Shown here: positions 7,928 through 15,511 of the stretch, piece after piece | How the letters are laid out: every line of letters starts with the position of its first letter | How positions within the stretch are numbered: position 1 is the stretch's first letter | Position numbers and translations under genes: made by a program | Notes under the pieces: generated by a model | Database searches by the model: none | Told to the model about the DNA's origin: nothing | The model's input: only the letters and a program-made list of their open reading frames with translations | NCBI GenBank assembly: GCA_030691545.1 | Contig: JAUYEE010000223.1 | Location: 1 to 40,191 of the forward strand | Length of the DNA: 40,191 bases | Direction: 5' to 3' | Source of the DNA: a bacterium | Lineage (GTDB): Bacteria > Auribacterota > JABMQX01

Positions 7928-9769
7928 TCACTTCGTCATAGGGGCCGTTTCTCCCTCGATGTCGCCTATGACAAACTGAACGCCGGCCAGGAGGTGCCGC
8001 AGAAAGAGCGGGTTCCAGTATGTCGCAGGTTCGTGGCCCAGCGTCGTGTAGAAGACACAGCCCTTGTCAAAGGCCCTAACCCATGAAACGGCGTAATCCT
8101 TATCGGGGCGCTTCCCTGGGTCCGCCATCTGACTCAAATCAAGACTGGCGATGACGCGCAACTTGTCGCGCGAGTAGGGTGCGCCGAAGATATACACCTC
8201 GTCCGTTATCTTGAAGGGCTTCCCCTCAAAACATGCGTTGATGGGGTGCGCCGAGTCATCGAGTTTAATGGTTACCTCCTGAAGGATGTGGCCGGCATAA
8301 TAGCCGCCCATCAGGTCGCCGAACTCGGGCCAGTTCTGGAAGGCGGCGGTCGCGGCGTGGATGCCGACCAGTCCCTTGCCGCTGTGGACGTACTCGATAA
8401 TGCTCTGCTTGACAGCCTGATCGAACTGCCTGGCCGCAGCCTGTCTCTCTGGGTCGAGCTTGGTGAAATCCTCCGGAAGGAAAGGCTCAGGCTCGTGGAT
8501 GTTGTTCAGAACGAGGGCGTCGAATTGTGGCAGGCGATCTCCCAGCAAGAGCCTCGGGTCGTCGCTGACGACGGCCTGAAAGGCCCCGGTCTTCTTCCCA
8601 AGAATTTCGACGGCCTTCTCTGCAAACGGATTCGGAGTGTGCGTCCAGGAGTGTCCCCAGACGAGCACTCGGCGAGGTTTGGCCGGCTTAGCCGGCGCCG
8701 TTTCCGGTGCTGCATCCTCAATCTGTTTAATCTGCTCCTTAGTGGGTGCGGGAACCTGGCGTGCCTTCATCCTGGCGTCGCGCACATCCGGCGGAGTCGG
8801 CCCGGGGGCACGGTGAACCGGAGATGAGTCCCGCGGCTCCGTGGGCGCCTCAAGGTCTCCCACAGCGAATTGGATCGCGTCCAGGTAGAACTGGAGGATG
8901 GCCCGATCCCACCAAACCTCCGTGCGATGCCCGAGACCCGCGTAAAAGATGCGTCCCTTGCCAAAAGACTTCACCCAGGCCTGAGCGAAGTCGTTGTCCT
9001 CTCGTTGAATCCACTTGACGCCCATGTTGGTGCGCTCGGTATCAAGCGATAGCAGGACGCGGAGTTCTTTCCGGTCGTAGGGAGGGCCGAACTGATATAT
9101 CTCGTCTGCGAGGCGAAAGTCCTTGCCGCCAAATGCTGCGACGAGCGGGTGGCTTGGCTCCTCGACCATCACGGCAACCTCCTCGTTCCAGGGGTGACCC
9201 GTGAACGTGGCTCCGAGAAGCTCGCGAAAGTCCGGCCAATGGGCGTTTGCGGCAATGGCAAAGTGGTAGGCGACGATCCCGCCGCCGTTTGCCACGTAGT
9301 CGAGGAGGCTCTGACGCAGAACCTTTTCCACCGCCTCTTTGGTGTTGCCGTGCGCCTTCAGTGTCTCCATAGCCGCGTCACTCGGGGTGATCCACGCCCC
9401 GCAACTGTTGTTCATCACGATGGCGTCGAATTGCCGGATATTCTCAGGCAGGAAGAGGGCGATGTCACCGCTCACGATCGGCTCGAAGGCGCCGGTCTTC
9501 TCACCGAGAATTCGCATGGCACACAGACCGTAAGGGACGCAGTAACCCTTATGTGGGTCCTTGTCCATGAGGTGTGACGGTGTGCTCCAGATGAGCACCC
9601 GGCGTTTTCTCTTGGGCACGACACGGGGCTTCGCCGGCGCCGCGGCACGGATTTGATTTTCCTGATGCGTGGGAATACCCTCGGGCGATTTCGCGGGTTC
9701 AGCGGCGAGAAGAATCGCCGGGAGAACTGCCAGCACAATGGCCTTCACTGTACAGAATCTCGATTTCAT
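7928..9769 (-). CDS. Exported protein with two ThuA-like domains
   Basis: A 613-residue protein with an N-terminal signal peptide (hydrophobic AIVLAVLPAILLAAEP). Two homologous ThuA (class I glutamine-amidotransferase-like) domains follow, about residues 55-335 and 355-605. Each has the same landmarks: RRVL(I/V)W, EKTGAF/KKTGAF, FDA(I/L)V, a G(I/V)V-YHFA or G(L/V)VGIHAA turn, HPW/HIL, DEIYQFGPPY/DEVYIFGAPY and a terminal LGH. ThuA proteins are linked to sugar or trehalose utilisation in rhizobia; the exported planctomycete-type members lack an established activity. The ATG at 9769 follows a purine-rich AAGGGG site; the longer reading upstream is really the end of an oxidoreductase relic in another frame. 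It is probably co-transcribed with the hydrolase downstream. Confidence 0.85.
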   Translation of the reverse strand: MKSRFCTVKAIVLAVLPAILLAAEPAKSPEGIPTHQENQIRAAAPAKPRVVPKRKRRVLIWSTPSHLMDKDPHKGYCVPYGLCAMRILGEKTGAFEPIVSGDIALFLPENIRQFDAIVMNNSCGAWITPSDAAMETLKAHGNTKEAVEKVLRQSLLDYVANGGGIVAYHFAIAANAHWPDFRELLGATFTGHPWNEEVAVMVEEPSHPLVAAFGGKDFRLADEIYQFGPPYDRKELRVLLSLDTERTNMGVKWIQREDNDFAQAWVKSFGKGRIFYAGLGHRTEVWWDRAILQFYLDAIQFAVGDLEAPTEPRDSSPVHRAPGPTPPDVRDARMKARQVPAPTKEQIKQIEDAAPETAPAKPAKPRRVLVWGHSWTHTPNPFAEKAVEILGKKTGAFQAVVSDDPRLLLGDRLPQFDALVLNNIHEPEPFLPEDFTKLDPERQAAARQFDQAVKQSIIEYVHSGKGLVGIHAATAAFQNWPEFGDLMGGYYAGHILQEVTIKLDDSAHPINACFEGKPFKITDEVYIFGAPYSRDKLRVIASLDLSQMADPGKRPDKDYAVSWVRAFDKGCVFYTTLGHEPATYWNPLFLRHLLAGVQFVIGDIEGETAPMTK

Positions 9770-9782
9770 GATCCTACCCCTT

Positions 9783-9983
9783 TCACAATGACCATCCTTG
9801 CCGATAGTCGGAGCGCAGGAGGTTAGCCGCCTCTGCATTGCCAACGATCTTGCACTCGACAGGGTCGAATTCAAGGGCGCCCTCGACCTGGGTCGCCACA
9901 TTGCCGAGCATGAGGAACTCCGTCAAGGGTGCACCATATTCGAAGCTCGCCGGCTCCTTTCCACCCTTGTAATCTCGCGCGGG
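9783..9983 (-). pseudogene. C-terminal relic of a Gfo/Idh/MocA oxidoreductase
   Basis: A 66-codon open stretch ends in TGA 13 bases before the ThuA start. It reads ARDYKGGKEPASFEYGAPLT, then TEFLMLGNVATQ and ends SDYRQGWSL. This is the typical C-terminus of the exported Gfo/Idh/MocA oxidoreductases of Planctomycetota and relatives (AC-GG, S-F-Y-GPLTE-LGNVA, YR-GW-L). An in-frame TAA lies immediately upstream, and no other part of the 400-residue family is visible before it, so the gene has lost its N-terminal 80 percent or more. The position implies an ancestral operon oxidoreductase-ThuA-hydrolase. A frameshift rather than a clean truncation at 9983 cannot be excluded. Confidence 0.75.
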
Positions 9984-10490
9984 TTAAAATGTCGAGCAGG
10001 CCTGCCGGGGCCACTCCGGGAAAAGTGGTCTCGTCCCATGTGTATTGGAGTATATCGTCTGGAGGCGCTCCTTACAAGTCTTAGCGAAAACCCACTCAAC
10101 CTAACCTGAAAATTCGCGACACGCGGACAGCAGTTTCGTGAACGACCCAGGCACAAAGACACAAAGATATGCCCCTCCGGCGGCCCTTGAGGCCTTGGTG
10201 TTTTGGCGTCTTCGTGGTGCTCGGCCTGAAAAGCGGCACTTAGTGGCCAGCATTTTCATGCTCTCCGGGTGAACGCGGTTCATGACGGACTGCCTTGCAT
10301 GGCATGGACGCGGCGCCGACTCCGAAGCCAAACCTTCATTCCTCGTTATGCATTCGGTCAAGACACTCAAATAAGAAGCTGCGACCCTGGAAGCCCGACG
10401 CGCGAGCTCGTTCTTGCATTTCTCCTGTGAACACCTTAGGCTTAGTCAGAGCAACGTTGAGAAAAACGCGGCGTGTTTGAGGGTTCTCTT
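9984..10490. other. Gene-poor intergenic region
   Basis: About 500 bases between the oxidoreductase relic and the sugar kinase gene. It contains dispersed repeat copy A and, presumably, the promoter of the kinase/aldolase operon. I see no convincing promoter match and no gene. Confidence 0.5.
10150..10284 (-). repeat. Dispersed intergenic repeat, copy A
   Basis: Read on the minus strand, a CATGAAC-GCGTTCACCCGGAGA-CAT-AAAATG block (10251-10284) is followed about 30 bases later by ACCACGAAGACGCCAAAACA (10199-10218) and then by an inverted CTTTGTGTCTTTGTGCC end (10150-10166). The first two parts recur in the same order at 16365-16455. The ACCACGAAGACAC / GTGTCTTTGTG pair forms terminal inverted repeats of the sort seen widely in bacterial intergenic DNA. 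Confidence 0.6.
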
Positions 10491-11438
10491 ATGACTGCTC
10501 CCATCGCGAGAAAGAGAGTGCTGGCGGTCGGCCAGTTCGTCGTTGACATGCTGGTCAAGCCGGTGGAGCGTCATCCGCCGGCGGACGTGGCGGACATTGT
10601 GGACTTCATTCGGCTGGACACGGGCGGCTGCACGCTCAACGCGGCGAGGGTGCTTCACAAGCTCGGCGTGCCGGTCCGTCTGTCTGGATTGATCGGCGAC
10701 GACAGGTTGGGAGAATTTCTTCTAACTGAAATTGCCCGGAGCGGAATGGATTCGTCGGGACTCAGAGAAAAACCAGGCGCCGCAACCTCATCCTCGATTG
10801 TTCTGATCAGTCCCTCGGGAGAAAGGTCTTTTTTCCACTGCCCCGGTGCGACCGCCGAAATGACACTTGTTGACATTCGCGAGGAAGACCTTGAATGGAG
10901 TGACATCGTCCACCTGGCAGGAACGTGCGAACTGAATTCTCTCGACATCACAGCTTTCCTGGAAAAGGCAAAGCGACTTGGGAAGGTCGTGTCCCTCGAT
11001 GTGGATTACGACCCGCAGGGGAGATGGGGCGAGCGGGTGAAACCGTGGCTTCCTTACCTAAGTTACTTTCTGCCGTCGAGAAAGGAAGCGGCTGTGATTA
11101 GCGGCCAGTCTGAGATTGACGAAATCCTTGATTACTTCGCCGAGAGCGGCGTGAAGACGACCGTCGTAAAAATGGGGAAAGAGGGCTGCGCTGCAAGGGC
11201 GCCGGACAGGCGGACGCTGCGGCAGCCGGCTTTCAAGGTTGATGTAGTTGATGCGACTGGAGCGGGAGACGCCTTTGTCGGGGGATTTCTCGCTGGGGTC
11301 GCCGAAGGGTGTTCTCTTAAAGAATGCCTCCGCATGGGATGCGCGGCGGGCGCCCTCACGGTCACGGCTCTTGGCGCCGGCGCCGGGCTTACAGACCGCG
11401 CTCAATTTGACGCCTTTATTCAGGAGCACACGAAATGA
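10491..11438 (+). CDS. PfkB-family carbohydrate kinase
   Basis: A 315-residue ribokinase-fold (PfkB) kinase that transfers phosphate from ATP to a sugar or sugar phosphate. The N-terminal signature GGCTLNAARVLHKLG (substrate side) and the C-terminal PfkB signature DATGAGDAFVGGFLAG (about residues 254-269, catalytic Asp about 260 in GAGD) are both present. The ATG at 10491 follows TGAGGG by 7 bases and is preferred to the in-frame GTG at 10473. Its stop overlaps the start of the class II aldolase gene (ATGA), so the two are translationally coupled and almost surely act in one pathway. By analogy with tagatose-6-phosphate or 1-phosphofructo-kinases, it may make the bisphosphate that the aldolase splits, but the sugar cannot be told from sequence. 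Confidence 0.9.
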   Translation: MTAPIARKRVLAVGQFVVDMLVKPVERHPPADVADIVDFIRLDTGGCTLNAARVLHKLGVPVRLSGLIGDDRLGEFLLTEIARSGMDSSGLREKPGAATSSSIVLISPSGERSFFHCPGATAEMTLVDIREEDLEWSDIVHLAGTCELNSLDITAFLEKAKRLGKVVSLDVDYDPQGRWGERVKPWLPYLSYFLPSRKEAAVISGQSEIDEILDYFAESGVKTTVVKMGKEGCAARAPDRRTLRQPAFKVDVVDATGAGDAFVGGFLAGVAEGCSLKECLRMGCAAGALTVTALGAGAGLTDRAQFDAFIQEHTK

Positions 11439-12280
11439 GCCTTTGCGACATGAACTCGTTGTTGGTGGCTGCAAGACAAGACGGCTATGCCGTTGGCGCC
11501 TTCACGGTGTGGGACATGGAGTCAGTTCAGGCCGTTATCGGCGCCGCGGAGTCTGTCCAGGCTCCTGTCATTGCGCAGGTCGGCCCCTGGGAGGCGGATT
11601 TTGCGGGAATGGAGCTTCTCGCGGAGATTGTCAAGCACGTCGCGCTTCGTGCTTCAGTTCCGGTCGCTTTCCATCTCGATCACGGTGAGAGCTTTGAGCG
11701 CGCCATGCAGGCAATTCATTGCGGCTTCACCTCGGTCATGATTGACGCATCAAATCTCCCTTTCGAGGAGAACGTCGCGGTCACGCGCGAGGTTGCGAAG
11801 TGCGCTCATGCAGCGGGGGTGAGCGTCGAAGGTGAAATCGGGATTGTGGGAGGCGGAATCCATTCTGCGGAGAGTGGCGGAGAATTGGCTATGACCGATC
11901 CGGAGGAAGCGGCTCGATTTGCAGCCGAAACCGGCGTTGACGCTTTAGCGGTCGCCATCGGAAATGCTCACGGATTTTACAAAGCTCCCCCGAAGCTCGA
12001 CTTCGCGCGCTTGAGCCGGGTTGCCGAGAGGGTTTCAATTCCCCTTGTGCTTCACGGGGGCACCGGAATTCCCGACGACGCCATCCGCGAAGCGATCAAA
12101 CACGGAGTCGCAAAAATCAACGTCTGCACAGAATTTGTCGCTGCCTTCGGAAGAGCGTTTCAGGAAGTGCAATCTCAACCCGATTTCGCCTACAACGTCC
12201 CAAGTCTCTTCTCCGAACCCCGCCGCCGGGCGATGGAACTCATCGGCGAAAAAATCAAGTTGTTCTCTGGGAAAAGATAA
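11435..12280 (+). CDS. Class II fructose/tagatose-bisphosphate-type aldolase
   Basis: A 281-residue zinc-dependent aldolase of the KbaY/GatY/FbaA family, which cleaves a ketose bisphosphate to dihydroxyacetone phosphate and an aldehyde. Visible landmarks are FHLDHGES (metal His), VMIDASNLPFEEN, EGEIGIVGGG, the second metal His in GNAHGFYK, the third in VLHGGTGIP, and KINVCTEF, which binds substrate phosphate. Length is normal for the family. The start codon overlaps the kinase stop by four bases, with no other gene in the unit. The closest functional reading is a catabolic tagatose- or fructose-bisphosphate aldolase paired with its kinase. Specificity between the two epimers cannot be called. 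No terminator hairpin is evident in the 55 bases to the convergent M23 peptidase gene. Confidence 0.9.
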   Translation: MSLCDMNSLLVAARQDGYAVGAFTVWDMESVQAVIGAAESVQAPVIAQVGPWEADFAGMELLAEIVKHVALRASVPVAFHLDHGESFERAMQAIHCGFTSVMIDASNLPFEENVAVTREVAKCAHAAGVSVEGEIGIVGGGIHSAESGGELAMTDPEEAARFAAETGVDALAVAIGNAHGFYKAPPKLDFARLSRVAERVSIPLVLHGGTGIPDDAIREAIKHGVAKINVCTEFVAAFGRAFQEVQSQPDFAYNVPSLFSEPRRRAMELIGEKIKLFSGKR

Positions 12281-12335
12281 TCTCTCCCATCGGACAAGAA
12301 TCTCGACCGTCTCAGGGTGCAATCGAATCCGGCGC

Positions 12336-13319
12336 TCACAGGGGTTTTAGAACCTCGCCCTTGACGGGTGAGTAGTCTTTTTTCTGTTCCCTCTTGCCGT
12401 TCTTCTCGACTTCAAGGTTATTGAAGAAAACCTTGATTCCGGTCGCGTCCTGGATGACGGGGGTGTTCATGAGATGGAAGTGGATATGAGGCTCGGAGGA
12501 GTTGCCGGAGTTGCCGCAGAGGCCAATCACCTCGCCTCGCTTGACATTCTGCCCGCGCTTGACTCTCACGCTTCCAAGTTTCAGGTGGGCGATGACGGAA
12601 ACTTCGTGTTCGCTGTGCTCGATAAACACAGCGTTGCCGAGGACTGAGAAGGGATTCATTGAGCCGGGAGCGTTATCCCTCACGCCCGTGATTACGTCAG
12701 TCACGATCCCGTCTGCCGGCGAAGTGACCTCTCTCCCGAAGGCATAGTAATCCTCGTTTTTCGTGCCATCCCCTTTTCGCGTTTTGCCGTCCTCTCCGAC
12801 TCCCAGGAAATCGAAAGCGAACCTCTGGTTCGGCACATCGTGATGCTGGTTAAGCTCTTTCGTGTCTCCGCCCCACTGGACAAGCCATCGCCCCTTGAAG
12901 GGAAGAGAGAGGGGTGTTTTGTTTCTTTCGAGAACGGGAATGTCCGCGACATGCGGCAGGAACCACAGCCCGATGATTTTGTCGTCTCCGTCGAGAACGA
13001 GCTTGAGGTCCATGATGCCCCGTTCGAAGTGGACAGGTATCACCGCCTGATTCGGCGGGTTGAATCTGGTTTGCCCGAGTTTTCTTATCTTCCCCAGTTC
13101 GCTCAACAAACCATCGAAAAGCCTCTTGGTTTTTTCTTCGGGCAGAGCCTCAATCATGCTTTTGCTGAAGTCCCGCCGTGCAGAGGCGTAATCCTGTTGG
13201 TTGATCGCTTGAACCATCCTTTCGGCGATTTTCTCGAACCTCTCCGTTGGCTCAGCGCACTCTACGACGGCTGCTGTCCACACAAGAGAGGACAGAATTG
13301 ACAACAACAGTGTTCGCAT
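12336..13319 (-). CDS. Exported M23-family peptidase with N-terminal DUF3887-like domain
   Basis: A 327-residue protein. A signal peptide (TLLLSILSSLVWTAAVVECA) leads into a small cystatin-like domain, about residues 25-125 (FEKIAERMVQAINQQDYASA), resembling DUF3887-type regions that accompany hydrolases. The C-terminal peptidase domain has a metal-binding HHDVPNQRFAFDF segment, then SPADGIVTDV, HLKLGSVRVKRGQNVKRGEVIG and the second metal motif PHIHFHLM. M23 enzymes cut peptidoglycan cross-bridges, though members of this architecture may act on other substrates. The start at ATG 13319 has AAAGGGA upstream; a GTG at 13340 is an alternative. It is divergent from the ThuA gene and convergent with the aldolase. 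Confidence 0.87.
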   Translation of the reverse strand: MRTLLLSILSSLVWTAAVVECAEPTERFEKIAERMVQAINQQDYASARRDFSKSMIEALPEEKTKRLFDGLLSELGKIRKLGQTRFNPPNQAVIPVHFERGIMDLKLVLDGDDKIIGLWFLPHVADIPVLERNKTPLSLPFKGRWLVQWGGDTKELNQHHDVPNQRFAFDFLGVGEDGKTRKGDGTKNEDYYAFGREVTSPADGIVTDVITGVRDNAPGSMNPFSVLGNAVFIEHSEHEVSVIAHLKLGSVRVKRGQNVKRGEVIGLCGNSGNSSEPHIHFHLMNTPVIQDATGIKVFFNNLEVEKNGKREQKKDYSPVKGEVLKPL

Positions 13320-13388
13320 AGCCGTTTTCCCTTTTGGCACCGGTTCTTCTGCTGTGCCGTTTTCTTACGGGATCCTTGTGTACGATGC

Positions 13389-13406
13389 TCTGACTCGTCA
13401 GTCAGA
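13389..13406. promoter_or_regulatory. Inverted repeat in divergent intergenic region
   Basis: Perfect 7-bp arms TCTGACT and AGTCAGA around CGTC, roughly midway between the divergent starts at 13319 and 13540. The symmetry and placement fit an operator for a dimeric regulator. No core promoter could be aligned with confidence. Confidence 0.3.
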
Positions 13407-13539
13407 CTCCAACCTTACAAAGAATCTGGACCATACTATGCACGAATTTGTTAGACTGAGCAAACGCATCTCAAATCGGGCGTCATCCTGCCTGGAAATT
13501 GATGTTCTGAGAAGACGGACCTTCTTAAGGAGAACTGCC

Positions 13540-14271
13540 ATGGTGCTCATTTTATCGGTGCTGCTCGTTTTGTTTCCTGCCATTGTAGCCGCGGAATCTG
13601 CACAGCCCAAACCCATTCGGGTTCTGATTGTTACGGGAGCAGAGCATCCGGCTCACCGCTGGCATGAGAACAGCCTGGCGATCCGAGACGCTCTGGCCAG
13701 TTCGGAGCGGTTTGAGGTCCGCGTTTCGGAGGACCCCGAGATTCTGGCGACGCGGGTCACCGACCGATACGACGTGGTTATCCTCAACTACTGCAACTGG
13801 GAGAAGCCCTTGCCGAGCAAGGAGGCTCTCGAAGGGCTTGTCAACTTCGTCCGAGGCGGCAAGGGGTTGGTGGTGATTCACTTCTCGTCAGGCGCGTTTC
13901 CCGATTGGCCGGAATACGAAAAGCTCATTGGGCGGGTCTGGGACAAAGTGAGCACGCACGATCCCTACCGGACGTTCCATGTCCAAGTCGTTGATAGAGA
14001 ACATGCCATCACCCGCAAACTCGCTGATTTCGACATCTCCGACGAACTCTATTTCTGCCTCACCGGCAATCCGGAGATCCGAATCCTTCTCACGGCCCGC
14101 TCCGAGGTCACGAAAAAAGATGAGCCGATGGGCTTCGTCCTCCAGTATGGGAAAGGCAGAGTGTTCCACACGCCTCTCGGTCACGATGTGAAAGGCCTGA
14201 CAGCCCCGGGCTTTGTCCAGCTCCTCCGCGGCGCCTGCGAGTGGGCCGCCACTGGAGACGTCACAGAATAA
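13540..14271 (+). CDS. Exported single-domain ThuA-like protein
   Basis: A 243-residue protein with a signal peptide (MVLILSVLLVLFPAIVAAES) and one ThuA domain (about residues 30-235): IRVLIVTGAEHPAHRWHEN, YDVVILNYCNW, GKGLVVIHFSSGAF, ISDELYFC and GRVFHTPLGHD. The start at ATG 13540 follows AGGAG by 7 bases; open frame upstream to 13354 lacks such a site and would bury the signal peptide. It has the same fold as the tandem protein at 7928-9769 but is a distinct, shorter version. ThuA-type proteins are associated with sugar utilisation; the biochemical activity is not established. No gene follows closely on the same strand. Confidence 0.85.
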   Translation: MVLILSVLLVLFPAIVAAESAQPKPIRVLIVTGAEHPAHRWHENSLAIRDALASSERFEVRVSEDPEILATRVTDRYDVVILNYCNWEKPLPSKEALEGLVNFVRGGKGLVVIHFSSGAFPDWPEYEKLIGRVWDKVSTHDPYRTFHVQVVDREHAITRKLADFDISDELYFCLTGNPEIRILLTARSEVTKKDEPMGFVLQYGKGRVFHTPLGHDVKGLTAPGFVQLLRGACEWAATGDVTE

Positions 14272-14455
14272 CCAGGTGTCCCTCGCCATTTATGGACCCG
14301 GGCACAGAGGAACATGGTTTCAGCCTGCCGCAAGAGGCTCGATCCCTTCACGACGGCCGCAGGGAACGTTTCATTTCCGTTCGGGTTAAACCTCTTGTCG
14401 CTCGTGAACGTTTATTAGCATTAGTAATCAAGAAATCTCCTTGCAGTAGGGAGAC

Positions 14456-14472
14456 CGAGTCTCTGAGACTCG
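14456..14472. promoter_or_regulatory. Perfect 17-bp palindrome upstream of secreted helical protein
   Basis: CGAGTCTC and GAGACTCG flank a single T, 36 bases before the ATG at 14508. With one central base it is a better DNA operator than an RNA hairpin. It could bind a dimeric repressor or activator. Confidence 0.4.
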
Positions 14473-14507
14473 CGGAAACAGTGTGAACAGAAAAAAGGAG
14501 GGGTACT

Positions 14508-15251
14508 ATGACAGGACTCCGAACGCGAACGTGGCTCACGGGCTTGCTTGCCGTTCTTTGCGTCGCCACGGTAGGGATCGTTATGCCAGCAGCCTTTGCC
14601 GAGGAAGGCGCTCCGCCAGAAGGCCGGGTGAGACCGGCGCCGATCGACCCGGAGAAGGCAAAGGAAATCTGGACAGTCGAGGCGAAGTGCGCTGCCGGCG
14701 CCGCCGAAATCAAGGGCGAAGATGTGGAGAAGGTCGTCAAAGCCTATATTGCCGCGCAGCAAGCTTATGCCGAGAAAGTCAAGGACCTGCCCCGGACGAG
14801 AGAATCCTTTGAGCAGAGACAGGAGATTGCCACGAAGGCAAACGCAGACCTGAAGGAAGCTCTCACGAAAGCGTTCCCCGACAAGGCAGAGAAAGTCATC
14901 GGGCTGCTGGGTCCGCTTGGCGCGATGGGCTCCCGGCTTGACCGCATGGTTGGCGACCTCATCGCCTTCAAGCTCCCCCCGGAGAAGCTTGCGAAGGCCG
15001 TCGGCGCGGTCATGGAGAACAGCAGAGAGCAGTCCAAGCTGTTCGCCCAGGCCAGAGAAAGCGGTTCCTTTGAGAGTGTCCGGGACAAAGTGCAGCCACT
15101 TACCGACGCTCTCAACAAGACGCTTTCTGAAATCCTGTCCGAAGAGCAGATGACTCAGTGGAAGGAAAGATATGCCAGGCCCTTCGGGGGCGGCGCGGGT
15201 CGTGGTCCAGGAGGAGGTCGCACGCCAGGCGCAGGCGGTGCCGCGCAATAA
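14508..15251 (+). CDS. Small exported helical protein with Gly-rich tail
   Basis: A 247-residue protein. The signal peptide is WLTGLLAVLCVATVGIVMPAAFA, and the mature part is almost wholly charged helix (about residues 45-220, rich in K, E and A). It ends in a low-complexity Gly-rich tail with GGGAGRGPGGG. The segment LSEILSEEQMTQWKERYARP resembles the LTxxQ-type repeats of Spy/CpxP-like periplasmic proteins that are common in planctomycete-like genomes, but the match is weak. The start has AAAGGAGGGG at an ideal distance. A clear intrinsic terminator lies 55 bases after the stop and a palindrome lies before the start, so it is a regulated single-gene unit. The function is unknown; a periplasmic stress or chaperone role is only a guess. 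Confidence 0.8.
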   Translation: MTGLRTRTWLTGLLAVLCVATVGIVMPAAFAEEGAPPEGRVRPAPIDPEKAKEIWTVEAKCAAGAAEIKGEDVEKVVKAYIAAQQAYAEKVKDLPRTRESFEQRQEIATKANADLKEALTKAFPDKAEKVIGLLGPLGAMGSRLDRMVGDLIAFKLPPEKLAKAVGAVMENSREQSKLFAQARESGSFESVRDKVQPLTDALNKTLSEILSEEQMTQWKERYARPFGGGAGRGPGGGRTPGAGGAAQ

Positions 15252-15306
15252 CCGGCGCGATCAGAATTCCACGGTCGGACGTTTCTCTCGACCAGAGTTC
15301 AATCCA

Positions 15307-15351
15307 AGCGGGAGGAGAAGCCATTCGTTGGCGTCCTCCCGCTCGCTTTTT
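15307..15351 (+). terminator. Intrinsic terminator of secreted helical-protein gene
   Basis: A 10-bp stem (AGCGGGAGGA / TCCTCCCGCT) with a small inner GCCA/TGGC stem, followed by CGC and five T. This is the clearest Rho-independent terminator in the window. Confidence 0.85.
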
Positions 15352-15354
15352 GTT

Positions 15355-15381
15355 AAGGTAGCGCAGGCGTCCCCGCCTGCA
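15355..15381 (+). repeat. Palindromic intergenic repeat, copy 1
   Basis: A 27-base sequence with the core GCAGGCGTCCCCGCCTGC, a 7-bp hairpin with a TCCC loop. It is identical to 16875-16901. It directly follows the terminator at 15307-15351. Very similar GCAGGCGTCCCCGCCTGC elements are, from memory, common in environmental bacterial genomes. Confidence 0.75.
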
Positions 15382-15511
15382 TCCTCCGACGAAATGTTGA
15401 AACCCAACCAGCGCGAGGCGTCGTGGAGCGCTGACGTGCGGATACTGCGCAGGCTCGAGAGGAAGTGCAGCATAGTAAGACGCAACAGTTGGGGCGAGAA
15501 TTGCGCAGCGG

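Noticed and set aside
9770..9901. N-terminal extension of the tandem ThuA protein
   Set aside because: The region is the out-of-frame end of the oxidoreductase relic, and the signal peptide begins at the ATG 9769.
10413..10441. Possible promoter TTGCAT-17-TAGGCT before the sugar kinase gene
   Set aside because: The -10 match is too poor to list; it may still be used, but the sequence alone does not support it.
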